This document shows positions 8,380 through 17,396 of a DNA stretch of 64,000 nt, in pieces. Source of the stretch: Flavobacterium sp. UBA7663. Its GTDB lineage: Bacteria > Bacteroidota > Bacteroidia > Flavobacteriales > Flavobacteriaceae. Both the position numbers and the translations under genes were made by a program. The notes beneath the pieces were generated by a model. It saw nothing but the letters and a program-made list of their open reading frames with translations, did not search any database and was not told where the DNA came from. The first letter of the stretch is position 1, and each line of letters opens with the position of its first letter. The stretch is from assembly GCF_002483315.1 (NCBI RefSeq), contig NZ_DLHR01000028.1:62001-126000 (forward strand), in the 5' to 3' direction.

Positions 8380-9639
8380 ATGAATGTAAAATTCAGATTA
8401 ACGATAATGAACTTTTTCCAGTTCTTCGTTTGGGGAGCTTGGCTTATCACAGTAGCAAATTATTGGTTTGGTACTAAAAATTGGGATGGAGCACAATTCG
8501 GAGCTATTTTCTCCACTATGGGAATTGCTTCGATTTTTATGCCAACCCTTTGTGGAATTGTTGCCGACCGTTGGATAAACGCTGAAAAATTATATGGAGC
8601 TCTTCATATTTTAGGAGGTTTAACACTTTTATATGTTCCACAAGTTAGCAATCCATCTGATTTCTTTTGGGTGATTTTAGTGGCGATGATTTTTTACATG
8701 CCAACTATTGCTCTTTCAAATTCAGTTGCTTACAACGCTTTGAAAAAAGGAGGTTTAGATGTAGTGAAAGATTTTCCACCTATTCGCGTTTGGGGAACTA
8801 TTGGTTTCATTGTAGCCATGTGGATTACCAACTTAACCGGAAACAAAGCTTCTGAAAATCAATTTTACATTGCTGCCATTGCTGCTATTTTCTTAGGATT
8901 ATACTCCTTTACTTTACCAAAATGTGAACCAGAAGGAAACACAACTGAAAACAAATCATTCGTAGAACTTATTGGTTTAAGTTCATTTAAGTTATTTGCC
9001 GATTATAAATTAGCCTTATTCTTTGTATTCAGCATGTTTCTTGGAGCGGCTTTACAATTAACCAACGCTTACGGTGATGTATTTTTAGATGACTTTAAAC
9101 ACGATCCAACTTATGCCGATTCATTGGTAGTAAAATATTCGACTTTAATTATGTCGATTTCTCAAATTTCAGAAACCTTATTCATCTTAGCGATTCCGTT
9201 TTTCTTAAGACGTTTCGGAATCAAACAAGTAATGTTGTTTAGTATGATTGCTTGGGTTTTACGTTTCGGATTATTCGCTTACGGAAATCCTGGTGATGGA
9301 TTATGGATGATTATTTTATCTTGTGTGGTTTACGGAATGGCATTTGATTTCTTCAATATTTCAGGTTCGTTATTCGTAGAAACCTCAACCGATTCTAAAA
9401 TTCGTTCTTCGGCGCAAGGTTTATTTATGATGATGACTAATGGTTTCGGTGCGGTTTTAGGAAGTGTTGTAAGTGGACAAATTATCAGTTTATATTTTAC
9501 AGATATTAAAACTGGAGAAAAAGATTGGCACAACATCTGGTTAACGTTTGCAGCTTATGCATTAGTAATAGCAATTGCATTTGCTGTTTTATTTAAACAC
9601 AAGCATAATCCTAAAGACGTAGCTAACATTTCACATTAA
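8380..9639 (+). CDS. NupG-type nucleoside:H+ symporter (MFS)
   Basis: This is a 419-residue, 12-helix inner-membrane carrier of the nucleoside:H+ symporter branch of the major facilitator superfamily. The N-terminal helix MNFFQFFVWGAWLITVANYWF, the loop GIVADRWINAEKLYG and the internal FFLRRFGIKQVMLFSMIAWVLR are characteristic of NupG/XapB-like permeases. Neighbours thyA and folA, 70 bases and farther downstream, make nucleoside salvage a natural role, but substrate preference cannot be read from sequence. Confidence 0.87.
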   Translation: MNVKFRLTIMNFFQFFVWGAWLITVANYWFGTKNWDGAQFGAIFSTMGIASIFMPTLCGIVADRWINAEKLYGALHILGGLTLLYVPQVSNPSDFFWVILVAMIFYMPTIALSNSVAYNALKKGGLDVVKDFPPIRVWGTIGFIVAMWITNLTGNKASENQFYIAAIAAIFLGLYSFTLPKCEPEGNTTENKSFVELIGLSSFKLFADYKLALFFVFSMFLGAALQLTNAYGDVFLDDFKHDPTYADSLVVKYSTLIMSISQISETLFILAIPFFLRRFGIKQVMLFSMIAWVLRFGLFAYGNPGDGLWMIILSCVVYGMAFDFFNISGSLFVETSTDSKIRSSAQGLFMMMTNGFGAVLGSVVSGQIISLYFTDIKTGEKDWHNIWLTFAAYALVIAIAFAVLFKHKHNPKDVANISH

Positions 9640-9675
9640 TTTAATTATTGAAATAAGTTGTTGAAGATTTCAAAA

Positions 9676-9710
9676 ACTTCTGACTTCTAACTTCTAACTT
9701 CTGACTTAAA
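9676..9710 (+). repeat. ACTTCT(A/G) heptamer tandem repeat before thyA
   Basis: Four 7-base units ACTTCTG, ACTTCTA, ACTTCTA and ACTTCTG (9676-9703) are followed by the partial unit ACTTA and end 2 bases before the thyA ATG. The same heptamer occurs before accD at 17491-17516. Confidence 0.85.
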
Positions 9711-9711
9711 A

Positions 9712-10536
9712 ATGCAACAATATCACGATTTAGTAAAACACGTATTAGCAAACGGCAACCAAAAAGGCGACCGTACAGGAACTGGAACACTAAGTGTTTT
9801 CGGTTATCAAATGCGTTTTGATTTAAGCGAAGGTTTCCCAATGGTAACCACAAAAAAATTACACTTAAAATCGATTATTTACGAATTGTTATGGTTTTTA
9901 AATGGCGATACCAATATCAAATATTTACAAGAAAACGGTGTGAAAATTTGGGACGAATGGGCAGATGAAAATGGCGATTTAGGTCCGGTTTACGGCCACC
10001 AATGGCGCAATTGGAACAGCGAAGAAATTGACCAAATTACCGAATTAATAGAAACGCTAAAAACCAATCCAAACAGCAGAAGAATGTTAGTTTCCGCTTG
10101 GAATCCTAGTGTTTTGCCGGATACTTCAGTTTCATTTGCAGAAAATGTTGCCAATGGAAAAGCCGCTTTGCCTCCATGTCATGCGTTTTTTCAGTTTTAT
10201 GTAGCGGATGGAAAATTAAGTTGCCAGTTGTACCAACGTAGTGCTGATATTTTCTTAGGCGTTCCTTTTAATATTGCGTCTTATGCTTTGTTTACGATGA
10301 TGATTGCGCAAGTTTGCGATTTACAAGTAGGTGAATTCATCCACACTTTTGGTGATGCCCATATTTACAACAACCACATGGAACAATTAGAATTACAATT
10401 ATCTCGCGAGTGCCGACCATTACCAACGATGAAATTAAACCCAGAAATTAAAAATATTTTCGATTTCAAGTTTGACGATTTTACATTAGAAGGGTATGAC
10501 CCACATCCGCATATTAAAGGTGTTGTCGCGGTTTAA
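9712..10536 (+). CDS. thyA: Thymidylate synthase
   Basis: This 274-residue enzyme methylates dUMP to dTMP using methylene-tetrahydrofolate. The folate/dUMP framework is complete: GDRTGTGTLSVFGYQMRFDL, PMVTTKKLHLKSI, WDEWADENGDLGPVYGHQWR, the nucleophile Cys156 in LPPCHAFFQFYV, and QRSADIFLGVPFNIASYALF. It is slightly longer than the 264-residue E. coli protein because of a short extension after WNPS. folA, which recycles the dihydrofolate produced, lies two genes downstream on the same strand with tight spacing, so co-transcription is likely. Confidence 0.97.
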   Translation: MQQYHDLVKHVLANGNQKGDRTGTGTLSVFGYQMRFDLSEGFPMVTTKKLHLKSIIYELLWFLNGDTNIKYLQENGVKIWDEWADENGDLGPVYGHQWRNWNSEEIDQITELIETLKTNPNSRRMLVSAWNPSVLPDTSVSFAENVANGKAALPPCHAFFQFYVADGKLSCQLYQRSADIFLGVPFNIASYALFTMMIAQVCDLQVGEFIHTFGDAHIYNNHMEQLELQLSRECRPLPTMKLNPEIKNIFDFKFDDFTLEGYDPHPHIKGVVAV

Positions 10537-10547
10537 ATATTTAAGCT

Positions 10548-11000
10548 ATGAAAAAAATCTATTTCTCCATTTTTATTTTTGTTCTATCAAATACAGTTTG
10601 GTCACAAGAAACAGCAGTAATTCAAAATGATACAATAGAAGAAATTATTCCCATTACAATTATAGAAGAAATTCCAGTTTTTCCAGGTTGCGAAGATGTA
10701 GAAAGAAAAGAGCGATGGGATTGTTTTCAATTAAAATTAAATGAACACATTCAAAAAAACTTGAAATACCCGAAAGAAGCAGAAAAAAAGGGAATTGTAG
10801 GCAGAGTCACAGTAATTTTTGTCATTAATAAAGAAGGTGAAATAGAAAATATAGTATCAAGAGGACCAGCTAATGGCAAGATCCTTGAAGATGAAGCTCG
10901 TAGAATTGTTTCGCTTTTGCCTAAAATGACACCCGGATTTCAAAGAGGCAAACCTGTAAAAGTTAGATACGCATTGCCTTTTAACTTTAATTTGAAATAA
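10548..11000 (+). CDS. TonB C-terminal-domain protein, secreted or N-terminally anchored
   Basis: The 150-residue protein has an N-terminal signal or anchor helix (MKKIYFSIFIFVLSNTVW, then SQ), a short linker and a TonB C-terminal domain from about residue 45. The domain shows the Bacteroidetes pattern PVFPGCE, a second Cys in WDCF, LNEHIQKNLKYP, AEKKGIVGRVTVIFVINKEG and a terminal KVRYALPFNF. No proline-rich spacer is present, so it could not span the periplasm like classical TonB. It sits between thyA and folA with gaps of 11 bases and 1 base. No ExbB/ExbD genes are nearby, so its function is unknown. Confidence 0.82.
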   Translation: MKKIYFSIFIFVLSNTVWSQETAVIQNDTIEEIIPITIIEEIPVFPGCEDVERKERWDCFQLKLNEHIQKNLKYPKEAEKKGIVGRVTVIFVINKEGEIENIVSRGPANGKILEDEARRIVSLLPKMTPGFQRGKPVKVRYALPFNFNLK

Positions 11001-11001
11001 C

Positions 11002-11487
11002 ATGCTCACCATAATCGCAGCCGCATCTGAAAACAATGCTTTAGGAAAAGACAATCAATTGGTTTGGCATTTGCCAGATGATTTCAAGCGTTTTAAAAGT
11101 TTAACTTCGGGTCATTTTATTGTGATGGGAAGAAAAACCTTTGAAAGTTTCCCTAAACCGTTACCAAATCGTACACATATTATTATTACTAGACAAAAGG
11201 ACTACGAAGCTCCAGAAGGTTGTTTGGTAGCAAGTAGTTTACAAAAAGCGATTGCTTTGTGTCCAAAAGAGGAAGAAGTTTTCATCATTGGGGGTGGTGA
11301 AATTTACAAGCAATCCATCGAAATTGCGGATAAAATCGATTTAACGCGTGTACATACTACCATTGAAGCCGATACTTTTTTTCCAGAAATTGATACTGAT
11401 AAATGGGAATTAGTTTTCGAGGAATTTCATTCTAAAGACGAAAAACACGATTATGATTTTACTTTTTTAACTTATGTTAAAAGGTAA
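11002..11487 (+). CDS. folA: Dihydrofolate reductase
   Basis: This 161-residue cytoplasmic enzyme reduces dihydrofolate to tetrahydrofolate with NADPH. Conserved sequence includes the N-terminal IIAAASENNALGKDNQLVWH, LPDDFKRFKSLT (substrate-binding acidic residue), VMGRKTFESF, and the cofactor loop VFIIGGGEIYKQ. It begins one base after the stop of the TonB-domain gene, and thyA lies just upstream, which matches their metabolic coupling. Confidence 0.96.
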   Translation: MLTIIAAASENNALGKDNQLVWHLPDDFKRFKSLTSGHFIVMGRKTFESFPKPLPNRTHIIITRQKDYEAPEGCLVASSLQKAIALCPKEEEVFIIGGGEIYKQSIEIADKIDLTRVHTTIEADTFFPEIDTDKWELVFEEFHSKDEKHDYDFTFLTYVKR

Positions 11488-11514
11488 TTTTTTTAAGTTC
11501 TTGATTATTAATCG

Positions 11515-11522
11515 TACTTTTG
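11515..11522 (+). promoter_or_regulatory. -7 element of ubiE/menG
   Basis: TACTTTTG matches TAnnTTTG and ends 18 bases before the ATG at 11541. Its position rules out a longer TTG start at 11520. No TTTG is seen at the usual -33 spacing. Confidence 0.4.
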
Positions 11523-11540
11523 TTGTCCAAAATTAAGAAA

Positions 11541-12272
11541 ATGTCAAAAAACATAACGCCATACAAAGATTCAGAATTAGGCAAAAAAGAACAAGTTGCT
11601 CAAATGTTTGACAACATTTCTGGTAACTATGATGGTCTTAATAAAGTAATTTCTTTTGGCACCGATGCAAAGTGGAAGCAAAAAATCTTGAAAATGGTAA
11701 CGGCAAGTCAGCCAAAATCTATTTTAGATATTGCAACTGGCACGGGTGATTTGGCTATTTTATTTGCAAAAACTTCTGCTACTGAAATCATTGGTTTAGA
11801 CATTTCGCAAGGAATGTTAGATATTGGAAAGAAAAAAATTGAAGCTCAAAAATTAGACTCAAAAATTCAAATGGTTTTAGGTGATGGTGAAAACATTCCT
11901 TATCCTGATAATTATTTTGATGTAATTACCGTGGCTTATGGCGTTCGTAATTTTGAAAATCTTGAAAAAGGATTATCTGAAATCTTAAGAACATTAAAAC
12001 CAAACGGACAATTTATTATTTTAGAAACTTCGGTTCCTACTAAATTCCCGTTCAAACAAGGTTATGCTTTTCATTCAAAAGTAATTTTACCTTTAATCGG
12101 AAAATTGTTTTCTAAAGACAAAACCGCTTACACATACTTATCAAATTCTGCAAATGAATTCCCATTTGGAGAAGTGTTAAACAATATTTTGAGAAAAATT
12201 GGGTTTATAGATGTAAAGCATCTACCTCAAACATTTGGAGTAGCTACTATTTATCAAGCATCTAAAAAATAA
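11541..12272 (+). CDS. ubiE: Demethylmenaquinone methyltransferase (UbiE/MenG family)
   Basis: This 243-residue class I SAM methyltransferase performs the C-methylation in menaquinone synthesis; Bacteroidetes use menaquinone, so the menG role is the expected one. Diagnostic motifs are VAQMFDNISGNYDGLN, the SAM-binding ILDIATGTGDLAI, GLDISQGMLDIGKKK, and the family block VITVAYGVRNFENLEKGL. The ATG at 11541 is chosen because an upstream in-frame TTG overlaps the -7 element. porT follows after 1 base, probably in the same transcript. Confidence 0.94.
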   Translation: MSKNITPYKDSELGKKEQVAQMFDNISGNYDGLNKVISFGTDAKWKQKILKMVTASQPKSILDIATGTGDLAILFAKTSATEIIGLDISQGMLDIGKKKIEAQKLDSKIQMVLGDGENIPYPDNYFDVITVAYGVRNFENLEKGLSEILRTLKPNGQFIILETSVPTKFPFKQGYAFHSKVILPLIGKLFSKDKTAYTYLSNSANEFPFGEVLNNILRKIGFIDVKHLPQTFGVATIYQASKK

Positions 12273-12273
12273 T

Positions 12274-12966
12274 ATGAAGAAGTTTTTATTTTTATTACTT
12301 TTTTCCCCTATCCTTTTTGCTCAGGAAGGCATGTTTAGCAAAGACCCAATTATCAACAAAGAAAATTGGAACAAACAGCGCGTTCACTGGGGTTATTACC
12401 TTGGATTTAATAGTTTAGATTTTAAAATCGATTATTTATCTGTTACCGAAGATATTGAAGTAGGAACAACTACTGGTTTTAATGTAGGTTTAATTGGAAA
12501 TCTTAGATTGGCTGAATATTTTGATTTGCGGTTTGAACCTGGATTAGTTATTACCCAACGTAATTTAACCTTTCCTAATATTACCGATACCGGTGATCGT
12601 TTAAGAGAAGTGAAGTCAACTTATATTTTCTTTCCTTTATTATTAAAATATTCTGCTTTACGAACAGGTAATGTTAGACCATATTTACTTGGAGGTGTAT
12701 CAACTGCCTTAAATCTTAGTAGTAATGCCGCTTCTCCAGATGATAATTTGAATAACCGTTTTAGAATGACCAAATGGACTAATTTCTACGAAGTAGGATT
12801 TGGAATTGATTTGTATTTGGAATATTTCATTTTTTCACCATCCATCAGAGGTGTTTTTAGCATGAACGACGAGTTAATTCGCGACAACGACCCAAATAGT
12901 CAATGGACAGGAAATGTGCACGAGATGAAAACGCGTGGTTTCTTCATCAATTTTTCTTTCCACTAA
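12274..12966 (+). CDS. porT: PorT/SprT-like T9SS outer-membrane protein
   Basis: The 230-residue protein has a signal peptide (MKKFLFLLLFSPILFAQ) and alternating hydrophobic strands with aromatic girdles, ending FFINFSFH, consistent with an eight-stranded outer-membrane barrel. Features such as HWGYYLGFNSLDFKI, LRFEPGLVITQR, YIFFPLLLKY and VRPYLLGGVS fit the PorT (SprT in gliding Flavobacterium) family, required for type IX secretion. The position immediately after ubiE matches the arrangement I associate with flavobacterial porT. The possible T9SS cargo gene at 61620-64000 shows the strain has substrates for this system. A generic porin-family protein is the alternative. Confidence 0.78.
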   Translation: MKKFLFLLLFSPILFAQEGMFSKDPIINKENWNKQRVHWGYYLGFNSLDFKIDYLSVTEDIEVGTTTGFNVGLIGNLRLAEYFDLRFEPGLVITQRNLTFPNITDTGDRLREVKSTYIFFPLLLKYSALRTGNVRPYLLGGVSTALNLSSNAASPDDNLNNRFRMTKWTNFYEVGFGIDLYLEYFIFSPSIRGVFSMNDELIRDNDPNSQWTGNVHEMKTRGFFINFSFH

Positions 12967-12969
12967 GAG

Positions 12970-13695
12970 TTAACTTCGTTTAAATTCGCTCAGAATAATG
13001 GCTGTAGCGGTTGCTACATTTAAACTTTCTGTAACTTGAAGATTTCCAAATCGTGGAATAGCAATTCGTTCAGAAACTAACTTTTCAACTGAAGACGAAA
13101 TTCCGTTCGCTTCATTCCCCATGATAATAATTCCTTCTTTCGGTAATTTTTCTTGATAAATATTCTTCCCATCCATAAAAGTACCAAAAACAGGCAATTT
13201 AGTTTTCGTAAAAAATGCTTCTAAATTTCCATACACTACATTTACTCTACTAATAGAACCCATTGTAGCTTGAACCACTTTTGGATTATAAATATCGACC
13301 GATTCTTCTGAACAAAATAAAGTTTCAATTCCAAACCAGTCGCACAAACGTATAATCGTTCCTAAATTCCCTGGATCGCGAACATCATCTAAAGCTACAA
13401 TTAGTCCTTTTTCAACGAAATCTTTTGCTTTTGGCACTTTAAAAACCGCTAAACAAGTATTTGGAGTAGTTAAAGCACTGATTTTTTTTAATTCCGCATC
13501 AGAAATGGCATGAACTTTGTCTTTTGAAACCGTAAGAAAATCTTGCTTTGTTGTAAATAAATCTTGCAATTCAAAGTTAGAATTCAGCAATTCTTGAACT
13601 ACCTTTACACCTTCGGCAAAGAAAAGTTGTTCTTGTTTTCTATATTTTTTTTGCTGTAAACTCGTTATTAGTTTAATTTGGTTTTTACTAACCAT
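12970..13695 (-). CDS. TrmH/SpoU-family RNA 2'-O-methyltransferase
   Basis: This 241-residue SPOUT methyltransferase carries an N-terminal substrate-binding segment (about 1-85: QKKYRKQEQLFFAEGVKVVQEL) and a trefoil-knot SAM domain with the three family motifs VALDDVRDPGNLGTIIRLCD, IIMGNEANGISSSV and IPRFGNLQVTESLNVATATA. Such enzymes methylate ribose in rRNA or tRNA. The RlmB-like layout suggests 23S rRNA, but the target nucleotide cannot be assigned. It converges on porT with a 3-base gap and is divergent from the Omp85-like gene. Confidence 0.9.
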   Translation of the reverse strand: MVSKNQIKLITSLQQKKYRKQEQLFFAEGVKVVQELLNSNFELQDLFTTKQDFLTVSKDKVHAISDAELKKISALTTPNTCLAVFKVPKAKDFVEKGLIVALDDVRDPGNLGTIIRLCDWFGIETLFCSEESVDIYNPKVVQATMGSISRVNVVYGNLEAFFTKTKLPVFGTFMDGKNIYQEKLPKEGIIIMGNEANGISSSVEKLVSERIAIPRFGNLQVTESLNVATATAIILSEFKRS

Positions 13696-13711
13696 AAAAA
13701 TTGTATTTTTG
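13677..13711 (+). promoter_or_regulatory. Promoter of the TamL-like gene
   Basis: TATTTTTG (13704-13711) is an exact -7 match. A TTTG at 13677-13680 lies 23 bases upstream, longer than ideal. It overlaps the start of the divergent methyltransferase gene and ends 20 bases before the TTG start at 13732. Confidence 0.4.
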
Positions 13712-13731
13712 ACTAACTTTTAAAAAGTGCT

Positions 13732-16281
13732 TTGAGAAATAATTTATCAAAAATAACATTATTATTTGTAATCGGAACAATAATTTATTCGTGTTCGTTA
13801 GTTAAGCGAGTACCCGAAAGTGAAAAGTTATTGACCAAAAACGAAATCTTCGTTAATGACGAATTGAACAAGGAAGAACGAATTAACAATTTATTAGTTC
13901 AGCAACCAAATACTAAATTCTTAAATTATCCCTTTGGACTAACCTTATACAATGCTGCAAAACCAAATCCGGATTCTTCTTACCAAGCTTGGCTAAATAA
14001 AAAACCCAATAGAATAAAAAATCTTAATCGTTTTTTATCTGCCAAACAGGTGAATCGATTGGGAAAATCTTTTTTCGTTAGTGGATTATCTAATTTCATG
14101 AAAGAAACGGGTGAAGCACCTGTTATTATTGATGAAAAAAAAGCAATACGTTCTAAAGAAAGATTAAGCGGTTACTATTACAACAATGGTTTCATTAGAA
14201 ATAAAGTAACCATGTCTATCGATTCTGTAGGTGATAGAAAAGGAAAAATAGTGTACAAAGTTGTTACAGGAAAGCCTTATTTTATAGATACTATTTTCAA
14301 ATTTATTGAAACTCCTGTTGTTGATAGTCTTTATGCACTTGAAGAAAAAAAGAGTTTTATCAGGAAGGGCGATCAATATAATTATACTAATTTTGATTTC
14401 GAACGAAAAAGAATCACACAATATCTAAGAAATAATGGAGTGTATCATTTTCAGGAAAGTAATGTAAAATATGACGCTATTTATGATGATTCTATTCAAA
14501 AAATGAATGTCAACATAAAAATCGAAGACCGTTATGTAAAAGATGGCGACACCTTAACAAAGCGTCCATTTACAGTTTATAAAATTAGCCAGGTTAATAT
14601 TTTTACTAATAATACTTCAAAAAAAGAACGCAATCAGTTTAATGATAGTGTAACGTACCGAAATTTCAATATCTATAGTGCAGGTAAATTAAAATACAAA
14701 CCTAAAGCCATTACAAACGCCATCTTTATTGAAAAAGGAAAATTATTTAGTGATAACGACAGAACATTAACTTCAAAATCGTTAAGTAATTTAAAAGTTT
14801 TCAATTATCCAAACATTGAATATGTTGAAGACCCAAGTGACAGTACAAACACTTCACTTATTGCTAACATTTATTTGATGAGTAAGCCAAAATATATTTG
14901 GCAACCTTCTATTGATGTTACAACTTCTGATGTACAAGAATTTGGAATTAGTGGTAGAATGGCATTTACGTGGAGAAACTTATTTAAAAGAGCAGAAACA
15001 TTTGAGCTATCGGCAAAAGGAAATATTGGTTCTTCTAAAGATTTAGCCAACCCAAATAACGTGTTTTTCAATATTTCTGAATATGGTGTAGAAGGAAAAT
15101 TAAGTTTTCCAAGAATTGTTTTTCCTCTAGATACAAGAAAAATCATCAAAAAAGAAATGCTTCCTACTACCAATGCGAATATTGGTTTAACCAGTCAGCG
15201 AAATATTGGTTTAGACAAGGAAAACCTAACAGGAGTTTTCAATTATAATTGGACTCCAAAACAAAGAAATACCATTCGATTTGACTTATTGAATATTCAG
15301 TTTATTAAAAACTTGAATCCTGAAAACTACTTTAACGTTTATACATCTTCATACAACACTCTAAATGATTTAGCTCAGGATTACAATGTTGACCCTGCTA
15401 ACTTTGAAAATGGAAATTTAACAACACAAGGAGCTGTAAATTTCATCAATGATGTTGAAAACGGAAGTACTTCTTTAAATCCAAGCGACCAAGATTATAA
15501 AATCATACGAAGTATTGGCGAAAGAAGAGAACGTTTAATTGAAAACAATTTAATTGTTTCTTCTGGTATAACATTCTTCCGAAATACTAAAGCTAGTTTA
15601 TTAGACAATAGTTTTTACTCGATACGAACAAAAATTGAATCTGCTGGAAACGTGCTTTCTTTGCTAGCCGATACAAAAAACGAAGATTTGAACCAAAACG
15701 GCAATAAAACAATGTTTGGAATTGAATATTCGCAATACATAAAAGGCGAAGTTGATTTTATCAAACATTGGGATTTTGGCAAGAAAAATACCTTAGCCAT
15801 GAGAGCTTTTGCTGGTTTAGCGGTTCCTTTTGGAAATGCACAATCGATTCCTTTTTCACGAAGTTATTTTTCTGGAGGTTCAAATGACAACAGAGGTTGG
15901 CAAGCCTATAGTTTAGGACCTGGCCGAAGTGGCGGAATTAATGACTTTAACGAAGCTAACTTTAAATTAGCTTATAGTTTAGAATACCGTTTTAGAGTGG
16001 GAGGAAATTTCTACAGTGCTGTTTTTGCTGATATTGGAAACATTTGGAATGTATTTGATAATATTACTGATAAAGATTATACTTTTAACGGATTTAGCTC
16101 TTTTGAAGATTTAGCATTTGGCTCTGGAATTGGTCTACGATACGATTTTGACTTCTTTGTTTTCCGTTTCGATTTAGGCTACAAAGCCTACGACCCAGGA
16201 AGAGAAGTTGGCGACCGATGGATGAAAGGGGTGAACTTTAGCAAAACAGTGCTAAATTTTGGTATTAATTATCCGTTCTAA
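13732..16281 (+). CDS. tamL: Lipoprotein Omp85 (BamA/TamA) family protein, TamL-like
   Basis: The 849-residue protein begins with a TTG codon; no in-frame ATG precedes the signal sequence, and this start gives a clean lipoprotein signal ending in the lipobox IYSC (acylated Cys21). POTRA-like repeats occupy roughly residues 110-400 (for example KERLSGYYYNNGFIRNKV). The C-terminal barrel contains the Omp85 loop-6 core in GGSNDNRGWQAYSLGPG and ends VLNFGINYPF. Bacteroidetes are known to encode a lipid-anchored TamA homologue, TamL, involved in outer-membrane homeostasis; this gene fits that type. It is followed by fbaA, which has its own -7 element. TamL versus another Omp85 paralogue is not certain. 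Confidence 0.82.
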   Translation: MRNNLSKITLLFVIGTIIYSCSLVKRVPESEKLLTKNEIFVNDELNKEERINNLLVQQPNTKFLNYPFGLTLYNAAKPNPDSSYQAWLNKKPNRIKNLNRFLSAKQVNRLGKSFFVSGLSNFMKETGEAPVIIDEKKAIRSKERLSGYYYNNGFIRNKVTMSIDSVGDRKGKIVYKVVTGKPYFIDTIFKFIETPVVDSLYALEEKKSFIRKGDQYNYTNFDFERKRITQYLRNNGVYHFQESNVKYDAIYDDSIQKMNVNIKIEDRYVKDGDTLTKRPFTVYKISQVNIFTNNTSKKERNQFNDSVTYRNFNIYSAGKLKYKPKAITNAIFIEKGKLFSDNDRTLTSKSLSNLKVFNYPNIEYVEDPSDSTNTSLIANIYLMSKPKYIWQPSIDVTTSDVQEFGISGRMAFTWRNLFKRAETFELSAKGNIGSSKDLANPNNVFFNISEYGVEGKLSFPRIVFPLDTRKIIKKEMLPTTNANIGLTSQRNIGLDKENLTGVFNYNWTPKQRNTIRFDLLNIQFIKNLNPENYFNVYTSSYNTLNDLAQDYNVDPANFENGNLTTQGAVNFINDVENGSTSLNPSDQDYKIIRSIGERRERLIENNLIVSSGITFFRNTKASLLDNSFYSIRTKIESAGNVLSLLADTKNEDLNQNGNKTMFGIEYSQYIKGEVDFIKHWDFGKKNTLAMRAFAGLAVPFGNAQSIPFSRSYFSGGSNDNRGWQAYSLGPGRSGGINDFNEANFKLAYSLEYRFRVGGNFYSAVFADIGNIWNVFDNITDKDYTFNGFSSFEDLAFGSGIGLRYDFDFFVFRFDLGYKAYDPGREVGDRWMKGVNFSKTVLNFGINYPF

Positions 16282-16294
16282 TTTTTTAAATTAT

Positions 16295-16302
16295 TATTTT
16301 TG
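16295..16302 (+). promoter_or_regulatory. -7 element of fbaA
   Basis: TATTTTTG matches TAnnTTTG and ends 26 bases before the fbaA ATG. No convincing -33 element is visible upstream. Confidence 0.4.
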
Positions 16303-16328
16303 CACAACTATACTAAAAACATACAACT

Positions 16329-17396
16329 ATGAGTCACAATATTAAACCTGGTGTTGCTACCGGAGATCAAGTACAAGAAATCTTTAATTACGCAAAACAA
16401 AAAGGATTTGCATTACCTGCTGTTAATGTTGTAGGATCTAGTACAATTAATGGAGTTTTAGAAACAGCTGCAAAATTAAATGCGCCAGTTATTATTCAGT
16501 TTTCAAATGGTGGGGCTCAATTTAATGCTGGAAAAGGATTATCAAACGAAAATCAAAAAGCTGCCATTTTAGGTGCTGTTGCTGGAGCAAAACACATTCA
16601 TACTTTAGCAGAAGCTTATGGCGCAACGGTTATTTTACATACCGACCACTGTGCGAAAAATCTTTTACCTTGGATTGATGGTTTATTAGATGCTTCTGAA
16701 AAACATTTTGCTGAAACTGGAAAACCATTATATAGTTCTCACATGATTGATTTATCGGAAGAACCGATTGAAGAAAATCTTGAAATTTCTAAAAAATATT
16801 TAGAAAGAATGAGCAAAATGGGCATGACATTAGAAATTGAACTAGGAATTACAGGTGGTGAAGAAGATGGTGTAGACAATTCTGATGTTGATAGCTCAAA
16901 ATTATACACACAACCTGATGAAGTAGCATACGCTTACGAAGAATTAATGAAAGTAAGTCCAAGATTTACAATCGCGGCTTCTTTTGGAAATGTACACGGT
17001 GTTTACAAACCAGGAAATGTGAAATTGACTCCAAAAATTCTTAAAAATTCTCAAGAATACGTTCAAAATAAATTCAATACTGGAAATAACCCTGTTGATT
17101 TTGTTTTCCACGGAGGTTCAGGTTCTACTTTAGAAGAAATTAGAGAAGCTATTTCTTACGGAGTAATCAAAATGAATATCGATACCGATTTACAATTTGC
17201 TTTCACTGAAGGAATTCGTGATTATATGACTTCTAAAATCGATTATTTAAGAACTCAAATCGGAAGTCCAGACGGAGCAGATAGTCCAAATAAAAAACAC
17301 TACGACCCAAGAAAATGGGTTCGTGAAGGAGAAGTTACGTTCAACACAAGATTAGAACAAGCTTTTGCCGATTTAAATAATGTGAATACTTTATAA
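16329..17396 (+). CDS. fbaA: Class II fructose-bisphosphate aldolase
   Basis: This 355-residue zinc-dependent aldolase interconverts fructose 1,6-bisphosphate and two triose phosphates in glycolysis and gluconeogenesis. Metal and substrate motifs are visible: VILHTDHCAKNLLPW (zinc histidine and catalytic aspartate), LEIELGITGGEEDGVDN, FGNVHGVYKPGNVKL and the phosphate-binding VFHGGSGST followed by IKMNIDTDLQFAF. The length and internal insertions match the class IIA (E. coli FbaA) type. A short 14-base tandem repeat begins right after its stop codon. Confidence 0.96.
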   Translation: MSHNIKPGVATGDQVQEIFNYAKQKGFALPAVNVVGSSTINGVLETAAKLNAPVIIQFSNGGAQFNAGKGLSNENQKAAILGAVAGAKHIHTLAEAYGATVILHTDHCAKNLLPWIDGLLDASEKHFAETGKPLYSSHMIDLSEEPIEENLEISKKYLERMSKMGMTLEIELGITGGEEDGVDNSDVDSSKLYTQPDEVAYAYEELMKVSPRFTIAASFGNVHGVYKPGNVKLTPKILKNSQEYVQNKFNTGNNPVDFVFHGGSGSTLEEIREAISYGVIKMNIDTDLQFAFTEGIRDYMTSKIDYLRTQIGSPDGADSPNKKHYDPRKWVREGEVTFNTRLEQAFADLNNVNTL

